Origin: an uncultured Bacteroidales bacterium
GTDB lineage: Bacteria; Bacteroidota; Bacteroidia; Bacteroidales; Muribaculaceae
DNA: 64,000 nt
Direction of reading: 5' to 3'
Assembly (NCBI GenBank): GCA_902782465.1
Contig: CACZNH010000012.1
Location: 1 to 64,000 of the forward strand
Part shown: positions 19,597 to 27,918 of the stretch, in pieces
How positions within the stretch are numbered: position 1 is the stretch's first letter
Layout of the letters: every line of letters begins with the position of its first letter
The notes under the pieces: model-generated
What the model was told of the DNA's origin: nothing
The model's input: the letters and a program-made list of their open reading frames with translations, nothing else
Databases searched by the model: none
Translations under genes and position numbers: made by a program

Positions 19597-19819
19597 GGCA
19601 TAACTGTTTTTTAGGGAACAATGTCTCTACATCGGTCTTGAGGTGCATGGCGATGATACGCTGCGTGTTGATATCAGGACGCACCCTGCCCTTTACCCAC
19701 ATAATAACAGTGATTCTGCTGCGATGGGTCAATTCACACAATTCTGCAATGAATTTTGCAGCAGGAGTAGGTAATTTTTTCTTCTCGTTGTAAATGTCGG
19801 TTAAAGTCTTGCCTTTCAT
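19586..19819 (-). CDS. Small Cro-like regulator
   Basis: A 77-aa helical protein. Residues 18-60 (AAKFIAELCELTHRSRITVIMWVKGRVRPDINTQRIIAMHL) read like a lambda-repressor-type HTH domain. It is the first gene of the minus-strand early operon, divergent from the XRE repressor at 20048, as expected for a Cro/CI pair. Confidence 0.62.
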   Translation of the reverse strand: MKGKTLTDIYNEKKKLPTPAAKFIAELCELTHRSRITVIMWVKGRVRPDINTQRIIAMHLKTDVETLFPKKQLCHGN

Positions 19820-20047
19820 ATATTTAGCTGTTAAGAAATTAAAATAATAATGATTTGTTATTATATAAAATAAAAATAATCGTTATAATTTTTGTGATAA
19901 TCAAAAATTTCATTGTATCTTTGTGCCAAGATATTATAGTTTCAGCCAAATAACAACGATATTTTGATTATAGGCGGCTGCAAATATAATACTATATTGC
20001 GATATTGAAGCGATATTTTTAGTATAATTTTTAAACAATATTTTGAC
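19820..20047. promoter_or_regulatory. Divergent control region with face-to-face promoters and GATATT operator repeats
   Basis: This AT-rich region separates the early operon from the repressor gene. On plus, TTTG (19891-19894) and TATCTTTG (19916-19923) are 21 bases apart, a good Bacteroidales promoter for the repressor. On minus, TATATTTG (19988-19981) could serve the early genes, so the two promoters would fire into each other. GATATT occurs four times (19930, 19958, 20001, 20012), the last two 11 bases apart, about one helical turn, and is a candidate operator half-site. The arrangement resembles a CI/Cro-type switch. Confidence 0.5.
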
Positions 20048-20425
20048 ATGCCAAGCAGAGACCTTGATTTACAAAGGATTAGAAAGGATTATAAAATCAC
20101 CCAACAAAACCTTGCTGGGTTGGTTGATTATCCCCAAAGCTTCATCTCTCAGATTGAGAATCGCCGGGTAAGTGCTCCCGAACGATTCCAGAAGAAGTTG
20201 ATGAAAGTGCTGGGCATCAAAGATTTGGAGCCTTACTTCTTCCCATCATCCGAGGATCAAGCTGCTGGGGCCGTTTCTAAATTAGTGTCGGAGAAGGTCG
20301 ACGAGCAGTTATCTACCGTCAACAGGTTGCTTGGGATGCTGGAGCAACGCGATGAACGCATTCGTGAGCTTGAGTCCATGAACATGAGACTCCAAGAAAT
20401 GTTGTTTGAAATGAATAAGAAATAG
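20048..20425 (+). CDS. XRE-family repressor of the phage-like element
   Basis: A 125-aa regulator. An XRE helix-turn-helix occupies about residues 6-58 (LQRIRKDYKITQQNLAGLVDYPQSFISQIENRRVSAPERF). A C-terminal coiled coil follows (about 85-125, LEQRDERIRELESMNMRLQEML) that would dimerise it. There is no peptidase domain, so it is not a LexA-type self-cleaving repressor. It is transcribed away from the early operon, and it is the last gene before the tRNA-derived scar, hence the right-hand end of the element. Confidence 0.83.
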   Translation: MPSRDLDLQRIRKDYKITQQNLAGLVDYPQSFISQIENRRVSAPERFQKKLMKVLGIKDLEPYFFPSSEDQAAGAVSKLVSEKVDEQLSTVNRLLGMLEQRDERIRELESMNMRLQEMLFEMNKK

Positions 20426-20504
20426 ATAGGCTTGAGCAACGACTTGCGCAAGAAATAATAACTACAATAAATAATTATCAATCAGGTATTTGCGATTGAT
20501 TAAA

Positions 20505-20560
20505 GGAGCCTTCTAAGCTGTGGGTCTTGGGTTCGAATCCCAACAGGATCACGCTTCCAA
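20505..20560 (+). pseudogene. 3' half of a tRNA-Arg(UCU) gene: attachment-site scar
   Basis: The sequence contains an anticodon loop CTTCTAA (20510-20516). A T-arm TTGGG-TTCGAAT-CCCAA (20527-20543) follows, then an acceptor 3' strand CAGGATC plus discriminator A (20544-20551). The 5' half that would pair with it (starting GATCCTG) is absent upstream, and the anticodon stem is only partly restored (GGAGC against GCTGT). A half tRNA beginning at the anticodon loop is what a tyrosine recombinase leaves at the far end of an element. The core CCAACAGGATCACGCTTCCAA (20540-20560) recurs at 43421 and 54534. Confidence 0.7.
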
Positions 20561-20620
20561 TAAGGCACTGGAAATCAAAGAGTTATCGATGAATTTCGGT
20601 GCCTTATTCTTTTTTATTTT
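20561..20620 (+). terminator. Terminator after the tRNA remnant
   Basis: TAAGGCAC (20561-20568) pairs with GTGCCTTA (20599-20606), with GAAAT/ATTTC extending the stem. The stem is followed by the T-rich tract TTCTTTTTTATTTT. It is probably the native terminator of the ancestral tRNA gene. Confidence 0.7.
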
Positions 20621-20640
20621 GGAATATTTTAGCGGTTTGG

Positions 20641-20671
20641 TTGGTGGTTGGGGAAAAAAGTAGTACTTTTG
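20641..20671 (+). promoter_or_regulatory. Promoter of the cobalamin-riboswitch operon
   Basis: TACTTTTG (20664-20671) fits the -7 consensus, with TTGG (20641-20644) 19 bases upstream as a weak -33 box. The transcript would start about 5-8 bases before the aptamer. Confidence 0.5.
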
Positions 20672-20680
20672 CGGCGCAAA

Positions 20681-20856
20681 GATGGTAATCGGGTGGCTCA
20701 GGGCCATCGCGATGCAAGGGAATCCGGTGAAAGTCCGGAACTGTACCTGCAGCTGTAATCCCCTCAAAACACAGGGTTTGCTTACTAAATGTCACTGGCC
20801 GAGAAGAAGGCTGGGAAGGCAAAGCAGACCGGGGAAAAGTCAGAAGACCTGCCATC
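20681..20856 (+). promoter_or_regulatory. Cobalamin (B12) riboswitch
   Basis: The conserved core is readable in order: GGGAATCCGGTGAAAGTCCGG, ACTGTACCTGCAGCTGTAA, a B12-box-like GTCACTG near 20793, GCTGGGAAGGC, and AGTCAGAAGACCTGCC. The ends GATGG and CCATC close the P1 stem. It lies about 50 bases before the TonB receptor at 20908, so adenosyl- or hydroxocobalamin should repress receptor, chelatase and second receptor together. It is the only cobalamin riboswitch in the window. Confidence 0.93.
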
Positions 20857-20907
20857 GTTGAAAAAACAATAGTACGTTCACTCAGGAACAGGTGTGACGG
20901 AAAGCAA

Positions 20908-23058
20908 ATGAAGAAAAGAAAAAGACTGACGGCAGCAGTGCTGGCTTTATGCACGTTTGCGGCTGTCAATGCACAAGATGACATCTGGCGGCAGGATAGT
21001 CTGCCCGAGGTGGTTGTAACGGGTACTGGCACGCAGCACCTGCTGAAGGATGCGCCCGTACAGACCGAGGTAATCACGAGCAAAATGCTGCGCAACTATG
21101 CAGGCAAGAGCATTGAGGACATCCTGGGTGGCCTCACGGCGTCTTTTGCCTTTAATCAGGACGATATGGGCTCTCAGATGCAGTTGAACGGCCTGGGCAA
21201 CAGTTATATCCTGATTTTGATTGACGGCAAGCGCATCCACGGCGACGTGGGTGGGCAGAATGACCTGTCGCTGATTGACCCGCAGAACATCGAGAAAATC
21301 GAGATTGTGAAGGGCGCGTCGAGTGCGCTCTATGGCTCGGATGCCATTGCCGGTGTGGTCAACATCATCACCAAGAAGCACCGCGAGGAGGGTTTGTTGA
21401 TTGAGAACACAACACGCATCGGCAGCTATGGCGACGTGCGCCAGCACAACGGCTTGGCGCTGAACTATGGTAAATTCAGCAGTTATACCAACTTCCAGTT
21501 GCAGCACAGCGACGGCTGGCAGAACACCTCAGTGGAGCACACCGAGGGCTCTGAGCCACCTATCACCGACTCCCGCAACAAGACCGTGAACCGCCACACC
21601 AACTGGCAGATTGCTGAGCGCTTGACCTATCAGCCGACCAAGAATCTTGAACTCTATGCCGACGGAAGCACTTACTGGAAACGCATCTACCGCGTGAGCG
21701 GCCGTCATCCTCACTATGACGTGAAGACCTGGGACATGGAGTACCATAACGGCTCGGCATCTATCGGTGGCAAGTGGAGCCGCTCAAAAACTGACTACAT
21801 CTCGCTAGACGTGGACTGGCACCGCCATGCCTATTATTACTACTACACGGCCACAACGCTCGTCGAGGACTACGAGAAGAGTGCGGGAACGCCCTACTAT
21901 CCCTATTACCCGTATCTTCCTGACCAAAAAGAGCTACAGAGCGACCAACAGCGCACGATGGCCGCATTGAAGGGCGTGTTCATCCTACCCTACGAGAACA
22001 TTCTAAGCACCGGCATGGAATTCCGCTATGACTGGCTCCATGCCCCCACGCGCGTCAAGGGCGGCAAGGCCAGCGACTGGACGGCAGCCGTGTATGTGCA
22101 GGACGAGTTCAACCTCATCCACAACGTGAATATCACCGCCGGCCTGCGTCTGAACCAGAACGAGCAATTCGGCATAAAACTGACTCCCAAGGTGTCGGCC
22201 ATGTGGAAAATAGGTCAACCGTGGCGCTTGCGTGCCACTTGGAGCCAAGGCTTCAAGACACCCGCCATCCGTGAACTGTTCTACCGCTATGTGCGCCAGA
22301 TGAGCGGCACCTACCTGTACCTTGGCAACACTGACCTCAAGCCGCAGTCGAGCAACTATTTCTCGCTGAGCGGCGAGTATGGTTGGCGCGGCTTGAATGT
22401 GACCGTGAGCGGTTATTATAATAAGGTAAAAGACATGATCGCGCTGGTGACCATCCCCAACTATCAGGCCCCCGACGAGTACATCATCCAATATGATCCC
22501 GTCAAGACCCGACAGTACCAGAACATTGAGGATGCCAAGACCTGTGGTGTTGACGTGAATGTCAATTACCAGTGGCGCGAGTTCTCTTTCGGCTTGGGCT
22601 ACAGTTACCTGGATACCGATGCCAACCAATATGACACCAACCACGACAAGATGAAGGAAGTCACCATCGACGGCATGGCCCACCACAAGGGCAACTGGTT
22701 TGCCACCTGGGGTCACCGTTTCTCGGCCGACTATCGCTTGAGCGTGGGCATCTATGGCCGCATGTCGAGCACCCGCTACTATCAGGATGACGGCAACGGT
22801 AAAGGCTACCAGACCTGGCGCCTGTCCACCACGCATGACCTAGGCCATTTCAAAGCGACCTCATGGCGAGTTGAAGCCGGTGTGGACAACATCTTCAACT
22901 ACTGCGACCGCACGCCTCACGGACTGCACCTGGGCACGACAACCCCGGGCCGCACAGGCTATGTGTCGTTGACCATCCGCTTTAATCAGGGAAAGAAACT
23001 TTCAAATAAGTATAAGTCTAACTTTAATTCCAAACAACAAAACAATGATGAAGATTAA
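20908..23058 (+). CDS. TonB-dependent receptor, BtuB-like (corrinoid uptake)
   Basis: A 716-aa outer-membrane transporter with signal peptide MKKRKRLTAAVLALCTFAAVNAQ. It has a TonB box region (LPEVVVTGTGTQ, about 30-41), a plug (about 45-165, with IEKIEIVKGASSALYGSDAIAGVVNIIT) and a C-terminal barrel. The riboswitch directly upstream indicates a corrinoid or precursor as ligand. The barrel's natural end (TGYVSLTIRFNQGKK) is followed by about 20 Lys/Asn/Gln-rich residues. The stop falls 11 bases inside the next gene, so translation is coupled to the chelatase. BtuB is the closest functional analogue; the exact ligand is not readable. Confidence 0.9.
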   Translation: MKKRKRLTAAVLALCTFAAVNAQDDIWRQDSLPEVVVTGTGTQHLLKDAPVQTEVITSKMLRNYAGKSIEDILGGLTASFAFNQDDMGSQMQLNGLGNSYILILIDGKRIHGDVGGQNDLSLIDPQNIEKIEIVKGASSALYGSDAIAGVVNIITKKHREEGLLIENTTRIGSYGDVRQHNGLALNYGKFSSYTNFQLQHSDGWQNTSVEHTEGSEPPITDSRNKTVNRHTNWQIAERLTYQPTKNLELYADGSTYWKRIYRVSGRHPHYDVKTWDMEYHNGSASIGGKWSRSKTDYISLDVDWHRHAYYYYYTATTLVEDYEKSAGTPYYPYYPYLPDQKELQSDQQRTMAALKGVFILPYENILSTGMEFRYDWLHAPTRVKGGKASDWTAAVYVQDEFNLIHNVNITAGLRLNQNEQFGIKLTPKVSAMWKIGQPWRLRATWSQGFKTPAIRELFYRYVRQMSGTYLYLGNTDLKPQSSNYFSLSGEYGWRGLNVTVSGYYNKVKDMIALVTIPNYQAPDEYIIQYDPVKTRQYQNIEDAKTCGVDVNVNYQWREFSFGLGYSYLDTDANQYDTNHDKMKEVTIDGMAHHKGNWFATWGHRFSADYRLSVGIYGRMSSTRYYQDDGNGKGYQTWRLSTTHDLGHFKATSWRVEAGVDNIFNYCDRTPHGLHLGTTTPGRTGYVSLTIRFNQGKKLSNKYKSNFNSKQQNNDED

Positions 23059-24145
23059 ATCTTTATTGATTGCCATGATGGCAATCTGTCTGACCATGGG
23101 CTTCACCTCTTGCAGTGATGACAAGGACGATCCCATCGAGAACAACTACACTGTTTACCAGAAAGCCGTTAACGAAACCGTCAAGGCTCAAAAGAAGAAC
23201 AACAAGGCAATCCTGCTGGTGGCCTTCGGTTCGACCTGGGAGCAGGCCTACGATGCATTTGATGCTACCGTAGCCGCTTACAAGAGCAAATTCACCGGTT
23301 ATGATGTATTCTTGTCTTTCTCCTCAGCTATCTGCATCAACCGTGCAGCCGCTGGTGAGAATGTTGATCCCCGCAATTTCTATGCTCCTCCCTTCTGGCT
23401 CAATGCCTTTGCACAAAAGGGTGTTCAGTACAGCGAAATCGTTGTTCAATCCCTGCAGGTGATCCCCGGTGAGGAGTACACCCGCGTAATCAACTACATC
23501 AAAGACTTTGCCAACAACGCCAATGGTGACATCGACGATAACTATCTGGCTAACGTAACCCTAAAACTGGGTGTGCCCCTGTTGCAGGATGCCGAGGCCG
23601 ACGTCAACCTCGTAGCCAGCGAGTTGAACAAGCTCTATAGCACTCAGGCAAATGAGGGTGTTGTTGCCTTTATGGGCCACGGTAACCCCGACAGCTATGA
23701 CACCTACAAGGCCAACATTCGCTACACCCAGCTCGAGGAAGCCCTCCAGCAGTTAAACAGCCACTATTTCGTGGGTACCGTTGACATGATGGGCAACTTC
23801 AAGACCAACGTGTATGCCCGTATGTTGGCTGCCGGATTCACCAGCGGTAAGGTATATTGCCACCCGCTGATGTCGATCGACGGTGACCACGGCCACAACG
23901 ATATGGCCGGTGACGATGACGATAATTGGGACGGCACCAAGTTCACCCCCAACGATGAGGGCGAGGTTGAAGACACTTCCTGGAAGATGTACTTCCACCA
24001 CCTGGGTTATGAGTGCAACAACTCGACCATGATCGAGAAGGGTCTGCTGGAACTCCCCACCATCCGTCAAGTGTGGATGAACCACACCACCGACGCCATC
24101 AACGGTGAGCCTCTGGACTTCTATCACAGCAAGAATCCCGAGTAA
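23045..24145 (+). CDS. cbiK: Lipoprotein CbiK-type sirohydrochlorin cobaltochelatase
   Basis: A 366-aa protein of the CbiK family, which inserts cobalt into sirohydrochlorin at the start of the anaerobic B12 pathway. Family landmarks are ILLVAFGSTWEQAYDAFDA (56-74), the metal/catalytic His in MGHGNP (His212), and the second His in SIDGDHGHNDMAGD (His282, His284). Unlike cytoplasmic CbiK it begins with a lipoprotein signal, LTMGFTSC (Cys23), so it should act in the periplasm or at a membrane surface; exported CbiK versions are known in Desulfovibrio. It lies between two TonB receptors under a B12 riboswitch. An alternative is metal insertion into, or removal from, imported tetrapyrroles. Confidence 0.88.
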   Translation: MMKIKSLLIAMMAICLTMGFTSCSDDKDDPIENNYTVYQKAVNETVKAQKKNNKAILLVAFGSTWEQAYDAFDATVAAYKSKFTGYDVFLSFSSAICINRAAAGENVDPRNFYAPPFWLNAFAQKGVQYSEIVVQSLQVIPGEEYTRVINYIKDFANNANGDIDDNYLANVTLKLGVPLLQDAEADVNLVASELNKLYSTQANEGVVAFMGHGNPDSYDTYKANIRYTQLEEALQQLNSHYFVGTVDMMGNFKTNVYARMLAAGFTSGKVYCHPLMSIDGDHGHNDMAGDDDDNWDGTKFTPNDEGEVEDTSWKMYFHHLGYECNNSTMIEKGLLELPTIRQVWMNHTTDAINGEPLDFYHSKNPE

Positions 24146-24155
24146 TTTCAATTCA

Positions 24156-24230
24156 AAACTACGAATTACGCGAATTATACTAATTGGCTTCGCTACGAGG
24201 CATTCACTATATTTGCGTAATTCGTAGTTT
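24156..24230. repeat. Long inverted repeat between cbiK and the second TonB receptor
   Basis: Left arm AAACTACGAATTACGC (24156-24171) pairs with GCGTAATTCGTAGTTT (24215-24230), giving a 16-bp perfect stem with a partly paired interior. There is no T-run, so it is more likely an RNA-stability or processing hairpin, or a mobile intergenic repeat, than a terminator. Related ATTCGTAGTT text occurs near 38957. Confidence 0.6.
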
Positions 24231-24244
24231 AAACTTAAACACAC

Positions 24245-26311
24245 ATGTTTAAGAAGATCATACTGATTACGGTGGCGCTCCTCACGTGGAGTGCCACATT
24301 TTCCCAAATCCACAAGATGGAACGTAGCGACTCGTCGATGACGAGCCGCGTTTACACCTTAAATCCTGTTGTAGTGACCGGTTCGGGTCACCACCAACGC
24401 CTAAAATCCACCGCAACTCCCGTCCATGTGCTCAGTCGCCAGGAGATCAAGGAGCAAGGCATCACCACCTTTGACGGTGCCCTGACGCGCATGATGCCCC
24501 AGGTTTCGATGGCACCCAACTCGATGGGCACATTCCTGAGGCTCAACGGACTGGGCAACAAGTATATCCTGATTTTGATTAACGGTCAAAAGTTGACGGG
24601 CGACATCTCCAACAATGTGGACCTGAACCGCATCAATATGGCGCGCGTGAAGCGCATCGAGGTGCTGGACGGTGCTGCATCGTCGCTCTACGGCTCGGAT
24701 GCCATTGCCGGCGTCATCAACATCATCACCGACCAGCCCACCCGCGATCTGGTGAGTGTGACAAGCGACACGCGCGTGTCGGGCCATGGCCAGCTGACCG
24801 AGAACATCGCTCTGGACATCTACAAGAACGGATTCGGCTCCTATACCTCGTTCTCGCGCGACCAGGCCGACAGTTACCGCATCAATGATGTGGAGTATGT
24901 CAAGGGTTCCGAAACTGAGACCCAGCCGACGATTGCCCCCTTCTTCACGGGTTACCGCTCAAACCTCGTTGGACAAAAGTTCACCTATGCCCCCAACGAG
25001 CACTTGGCATTGAATGCTGGCATTGACTACTCCTACAAGATTACCGACCGCCCCAATACCCGCAAGGACATCGTTGGAGGCACCGACTATGAGATGCGCT
25101 ACAAGGGCCTGCGCTGGAACGTGGGCGGTATCTACAAGTTCACGAGCCGCAACTCGTTGCAGGCCGACTTCACGGTCGATCGTTTCCGCTATGGCAAGCA
25201 ATATGACGTGGCCACCAAGACCTACGCCATCGACGATTATGTGCAGTCCAAGAAGCAGCGCTCGATGGAAGGCCAGCTGAAAGCCATCCTAGGCTTGATG
25301 AAGAACTCAACCACCATCTTTGGTGCTGATTGGCGCAAGGACTACCTGACTGCCACCTCGGGCAACATCAACCAGAATGCCTACACGGCAGCCGCTTTTG
25401 CCCAGCATGAGATGCTATTCTTTGACCGACTCACTGCCACCGTGGGAGTTCGCCTGACCTATCATGAGACCTTTAACTGGCACCTCACGCCCAAGGCCAC
25501 CCTGATGTATGCGCCTGGAAACTTCCGCTTGCGTGCCACCTATTCGGCAGGCTTCCGCGCTCCGGGTCTTGACGAGTTGTATTACCACTACTTCTCGGTC
25601 AACCGCGGCAAGGCACAGATTATTTTCGGCAATAAGGACCTATCGCCCGAGAAGAGCAACTATTTCTCGCTCAATGCCGAGTACCGCAGCAATATCCTTG
25701 CCGTGAGTGTGACAGGATTCATGAACCGCATCAACGACATGGTCATCAGGCAGAACATCGACGTAGACGCTGCCTCGCTGGCCATGCTGCAGGCCGAATT
25801 CCCCGAGATGACCGATGACCAGGCACAGAAACTCGAGCGTTACTCCCTGTACAAGAACAGTGACAAGGGTGACGTCAAGGGCGTGCAGGTCAACGTCTCG
25901 GCTAACCTGTTCAGGGGCTTTAACCTGTCGGCCAACTACGTCTATACCTATGCCCGCACCTGCATCGGTGACCAATGGGCTCCGCTGGAGCGTAGCATCC
26001 GCAACGCAGCCACCGTTGCCGCCAACTATTTCCACAGCTGGGGTAATTATGACCTGAGCGTGAACATCAACGGCAGGTTGCAGTCCAAGACCTACTATCC
26101 CGACTATGAGGACGCCCCAGGCTATGGCATCTGGAACCTAAACACGACCCATTCGTTTGACGGGTTGAAACATCTGTATCTGGAGCCTAGCATCGGCATC
26201 GACAACATCTTTGACAAGGTGGACCGCCGCATCGACTCCACCAACCGCATGTATGCCCTGTATTCCCCGGGACGCATGCTCGTGGTTGGCCTGAAATTGA
26301 AAATCAAGTAA
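24245..26311 (+). CDS. Second TonB-dependent receptor of the B12 operon
   Basis: A 688-aa BtuB-like transporter. It has signal peptide MFKKIILITVALLTWSATFSQ, a TonB box region YTLNPVVVTGSGHHQ, and a plug with VKRIEVLDGAASSLYGSDAIAGVINIIT. The barrel ends in RMLVVGLKLKIK. It shares plug motifs with the first receptor but differs in the barrel, so the two probably take different corrinoids or tetrapyrroles. It follows cbiK after the inverted repeat and ends at a strong terminator. Confidence 0.88.
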   Translation: MFKKIILITVALLTWSATFSQIHKMERSDSSMTSRVYTLNPVVVTGSGHHQRLKSTATPVHVLSRQEIKEQGITTFDGALTRMMPQVSMAPNSMGTFLRLNGLGNKYILILINGQKLTGDISNNVDLNRINMARVKRIEVLDGAASSLYGSDAIAGVINIITDQPTRDLVSVTSDTRVSGHGQLTENIALDIYKNGFGSYTSFSRDQADSYRINDVEYVKGSETETQPTIAPFFTGYRSNLVGQKFTYAPNEHLALNAGIDYSYKITDRPNTRKDIVGGTDYEMRYKGLRWNVGGIYKFTSRNSLQADFTVDRFRYGKQYDVATKTYAIDDYVQSKKQRSMEGQLKAILGLMKNSTTIFGADWRKDYLTATSGNINQNAYTAAAFAQHEMLFFDRLTATVGVRLTYHETFNWHLTPKATLMYAPGNFRLRATYSAGFRAPGLDELYYHYFSVNRGKAQIIFGNKDLSPEKSNYFSLNAEYRSNILAVSVTGFMNRINDMVIRQNIDVDAASLAMLQAEFPEMTDDQAQKLERYSLYKNSDKGDVKGVQVNVSANLFRGFNLSANYVYTYARTCIGDQWAPLERSIRNAATVAANYFHSWGNYDLSVNINGRLQSKTYYPDYEDAPGYGIWNLNTTHSFDGLKHLYLEPSIGIDNIFDKVDRRIDSTNRMYALYSPGRMLVVGLKLKIK

Positions 26312-26326
26312 CCTTATATTGTACAT

Positions 26327-26365
26327 AATGGAGGTTTGTCGGGAGACAGTGCCTCCATTTTTTTA
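26327..26365 (+). terminator. Terminator ending the riboswitch operon
   Basis: AATGGAGG (26327-26334) pairs with CCTCCATT (26352-26359), followed by a T-run TTTTTT. It separates the uptake operon from the corrin-ring operon. Confidence 0.8.
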
Positions 26366-26373
26366 TTTTTTGC

Positions 26374-26381
26374 TAAATTTG
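26374..26381 (+). promoter_or_regulatory. -7 box a few bases before the cbiH-cbiC start
   Basis: TAAATTTG lies only 8 bases before the ATG at 26390, so the predicted transcript has a leader of about 0-5 nt. It sits directly behind the terminator at 26327-26365. Confidence 0.5.
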
Positions 26382-26389
26382 CGACTGAT

Positions 26390-27790
26390 ATGGGTAAGAT
26401 AATAGTAGCAGGCATTGGGCCTGGAAGTAAAGAAGACATCACACCCGCCGTACTCGACGCAGTGCGCGCGGCTGACGCTATCGTTGGTTATAAGTACTAT
26501 TTCCAGTTCATCCAGGAATATGTCCAGGATGGCTGCGAGTGTATCGACACGGGCATGAAGCGAGAACGCGAACGTGCCGAGCAGGCCTTTGAACTGGCCG
26601 AGCAGGGCAAGACGGTCGTGGTCATCTCGTCGGGCGACGCGGGCATCTACGGCATGACACCGCTCATCTATGAGATGAAGCGTGAACGCAGTTCGGATGT
26701 GGAGATTGAGTCCTTGCCCGGCATTTCGGCGTTCCAGAAAGCGGCTTCGCTGTTGGGCGCTCCCATCGGCCATGACCTGTGCATCATCTCGCTGAGCGAC
26801 CTGATGACCCCATGGGAGGTCATCGAACGCCGCATCAAGGCTGCTGCCGTGGGCGATTTTGTCACTGCCGTCTATAATCCCAAGTCCAATGGCCGCTACT
26901 GGCAACTATATCGCTTGGTGGAATTGTTCCTGCAGCAACGTTCCGACGACACGCCCGTGGGCTATGTCCGTCAGGCAGGACGTGATGAGCAGGAAATCAG
27001 GGTGACCACATTGGGCGAGTTTGACCCCGAGGAGGTGGATATGTTCACCGTGATTCTCATCGGCAACTCGCAATCCTATATCAGCAACGGACACATCATC
27101 ACACCTCGAGGCTACTACCGCGAGCAGCAGGACCAAGGTGTCAAGCCCGGCCAGCAAATCATGATTGAGTCGTTCCGCACGATAGAAAGTGAACTCCGCT
27201 ACAAGGACATCCCGCTTGACCACAAGTGGGCCCTCCTGCATGCCATCCACACGACGGCCGACTTTGAGATGGAGCGCATCCTCTATACCGACAAAGGAGC
27301 CGTGGAAACCCTGTACAATAAGGTAGCCAGCGGCAAGTTGAAGACCATTGTGACCGACGTGACGATGGTCACCAGCGGCATCCGCAAGGGTGCGCTGGCA
27401 CGACTGGGCGTGGAGGCCAAATGCTACCTGAGCGACCCGCGTGTCGCCGAGATGGCCGCTGCCCAAGGTATCACCCGCACCCAGGCGGGCATCTGTCTGG
27501 CTGTAGAGGAGCACCCCGATGCGCTGTTTGCCTTTGGTAATGCGCCGACGGCGTTGATGGAACTGTGCGACCTCATCCGCAAGGGCAAGGCACATCCCAC
27601 AGGCATCATTGCAGCGCCAGTGGGCTTTGTGCATGTGCGCGAATCCAAACACATGGTCAAGCCCTTCAAGGACATCCCCAAAATCATCGTCGAAGGCCGC
27701 AAGGGCGGCAGCAATCTGGCAGCGACCCTGTGCAACGCCATTCTGACCTTTGACGACGCAGAGCAATTGAAACCAGGACGAGACCTGTAA
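26390..27790 (+). CDS. cbiHC: Fused precorrin-3B C17-methyltransferase (CbiH/CobJ) and precorrin-8X methylmutase (CbiC/CobH)
   Basis: The ATG at 26390 (MGKIIVAGIGPGSKEDIT) is the true start; an upstream frame reads through the terminator and promoter. Residues 1-245 are a SAM-dependent tetrapyrrole methylase: GIGPGS loop at the N-terminus, VVISSGDAGIYGM (about 77-89), then LPGISAFQKAA and VYNPKSNGR. Residues 255-466 are CbiC: ESFRTIESE, VTDVTMVTSGI, ITRTQAGI and IAAPVGFVHVRESK. The first half methylates C17 with ring contraction; the second moves a methyl group to C12 to give cobyrinate. The fusion joins two non-consecutive steps. It is the first gene of the corrin-ring operon. Confidence 0.93.
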   Translation: MGKIIVAGIGPGSKEDITPAVLDAVRAADAIVGYKYYFQFIQEYVQDGCECIDTGMKRERERAEQAFELAEQGKTVVVISSGDAGIYGMTPLIYEMKRERSSDVEIESLPGISAFQKAASLLGAPIGHDLCIISLSDLMTPWEVIERRIKAAAVGDFVTAVYNPKSNGRYWQLYRLVELFLQQRSDDTPVGYVRQAGRDEQEIRVTTLGEFDPEEVDMFTVILIGNSQSYISNGHIITPRGYYREQQDQGVKPGQQIMIESFRTIESELRYKDIPLDHKWALLHAIHTTADFEMERILYTDKGAVETLYNKVASGKLKTIVTDVTMVTSGIRKGALARLGVEAKCYLSDPRVAEMAAAQGITRTQAGICLAVEEHPDALFAFGNAPTALMELCDLIRKGKAHPTGIIAAPVGFVHVRESKHMVKPFKDIPKIIVEGRKGGSNLAATLCNAILTFDDAEQLKPGRDL

Positions 27791-27798
27791 CATTAAAT

Positions 27799-27881
27799 CA
27801 AACAACCAAAACAACGATGAACAACCAAAACAACCTTTTTTATATAAAATATATGTTGTTATTGTTGTTTCATGTTGTTTG
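27799..27881. repeat. Intergenic inverted repeat between cbiHC and cbiET
   Basis: CAAACAACC (27799-27807) and further ACAAC blocks pair with GTTGT blocks ending GTTGTTTG (27874-27881). The arms are separated by the AT-rich loop TTTTTTATATAAAATATA. This is a long imperfect hairpin of low sequence complexity that may stabilise or space the operon message. Confidence 0.5.
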
Positions 27882-27918
27882 ACTAACAGCAGTTGTTTGA
27901 ATTAATACAAAAAATGAT

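Noticed and set aside
7195..20425. Mu-like transposable prophage
   Set aside because: No MuA/MuB transposase, Gam or Mor is seen; the AAA+ protein pairs with an initiator and fits DnaC better.
20505..20551. Complete tRNA gene
   Set aside because: The 5' acceptor strand, D-arm and full anticodon stem are missing, so only the 3' half is present.
22003..22836. 277-codon open frame on minus within the TonB receptor
   Set aside because: Antisense shadow of a clear receptor gene; its hydrophobic sequence is a by-product of the coding strand.
26336..26389. Earlier start for the CbiH-CbiC fusion
   Set aside because: It would translate the terminator T-run and promoter box.
27791..27918. Second cobalamin riboswitch before cbiET
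   Set aside because: Only a low-complexity AAC/GTT hairpin is present; no B12 box or aptamer core.
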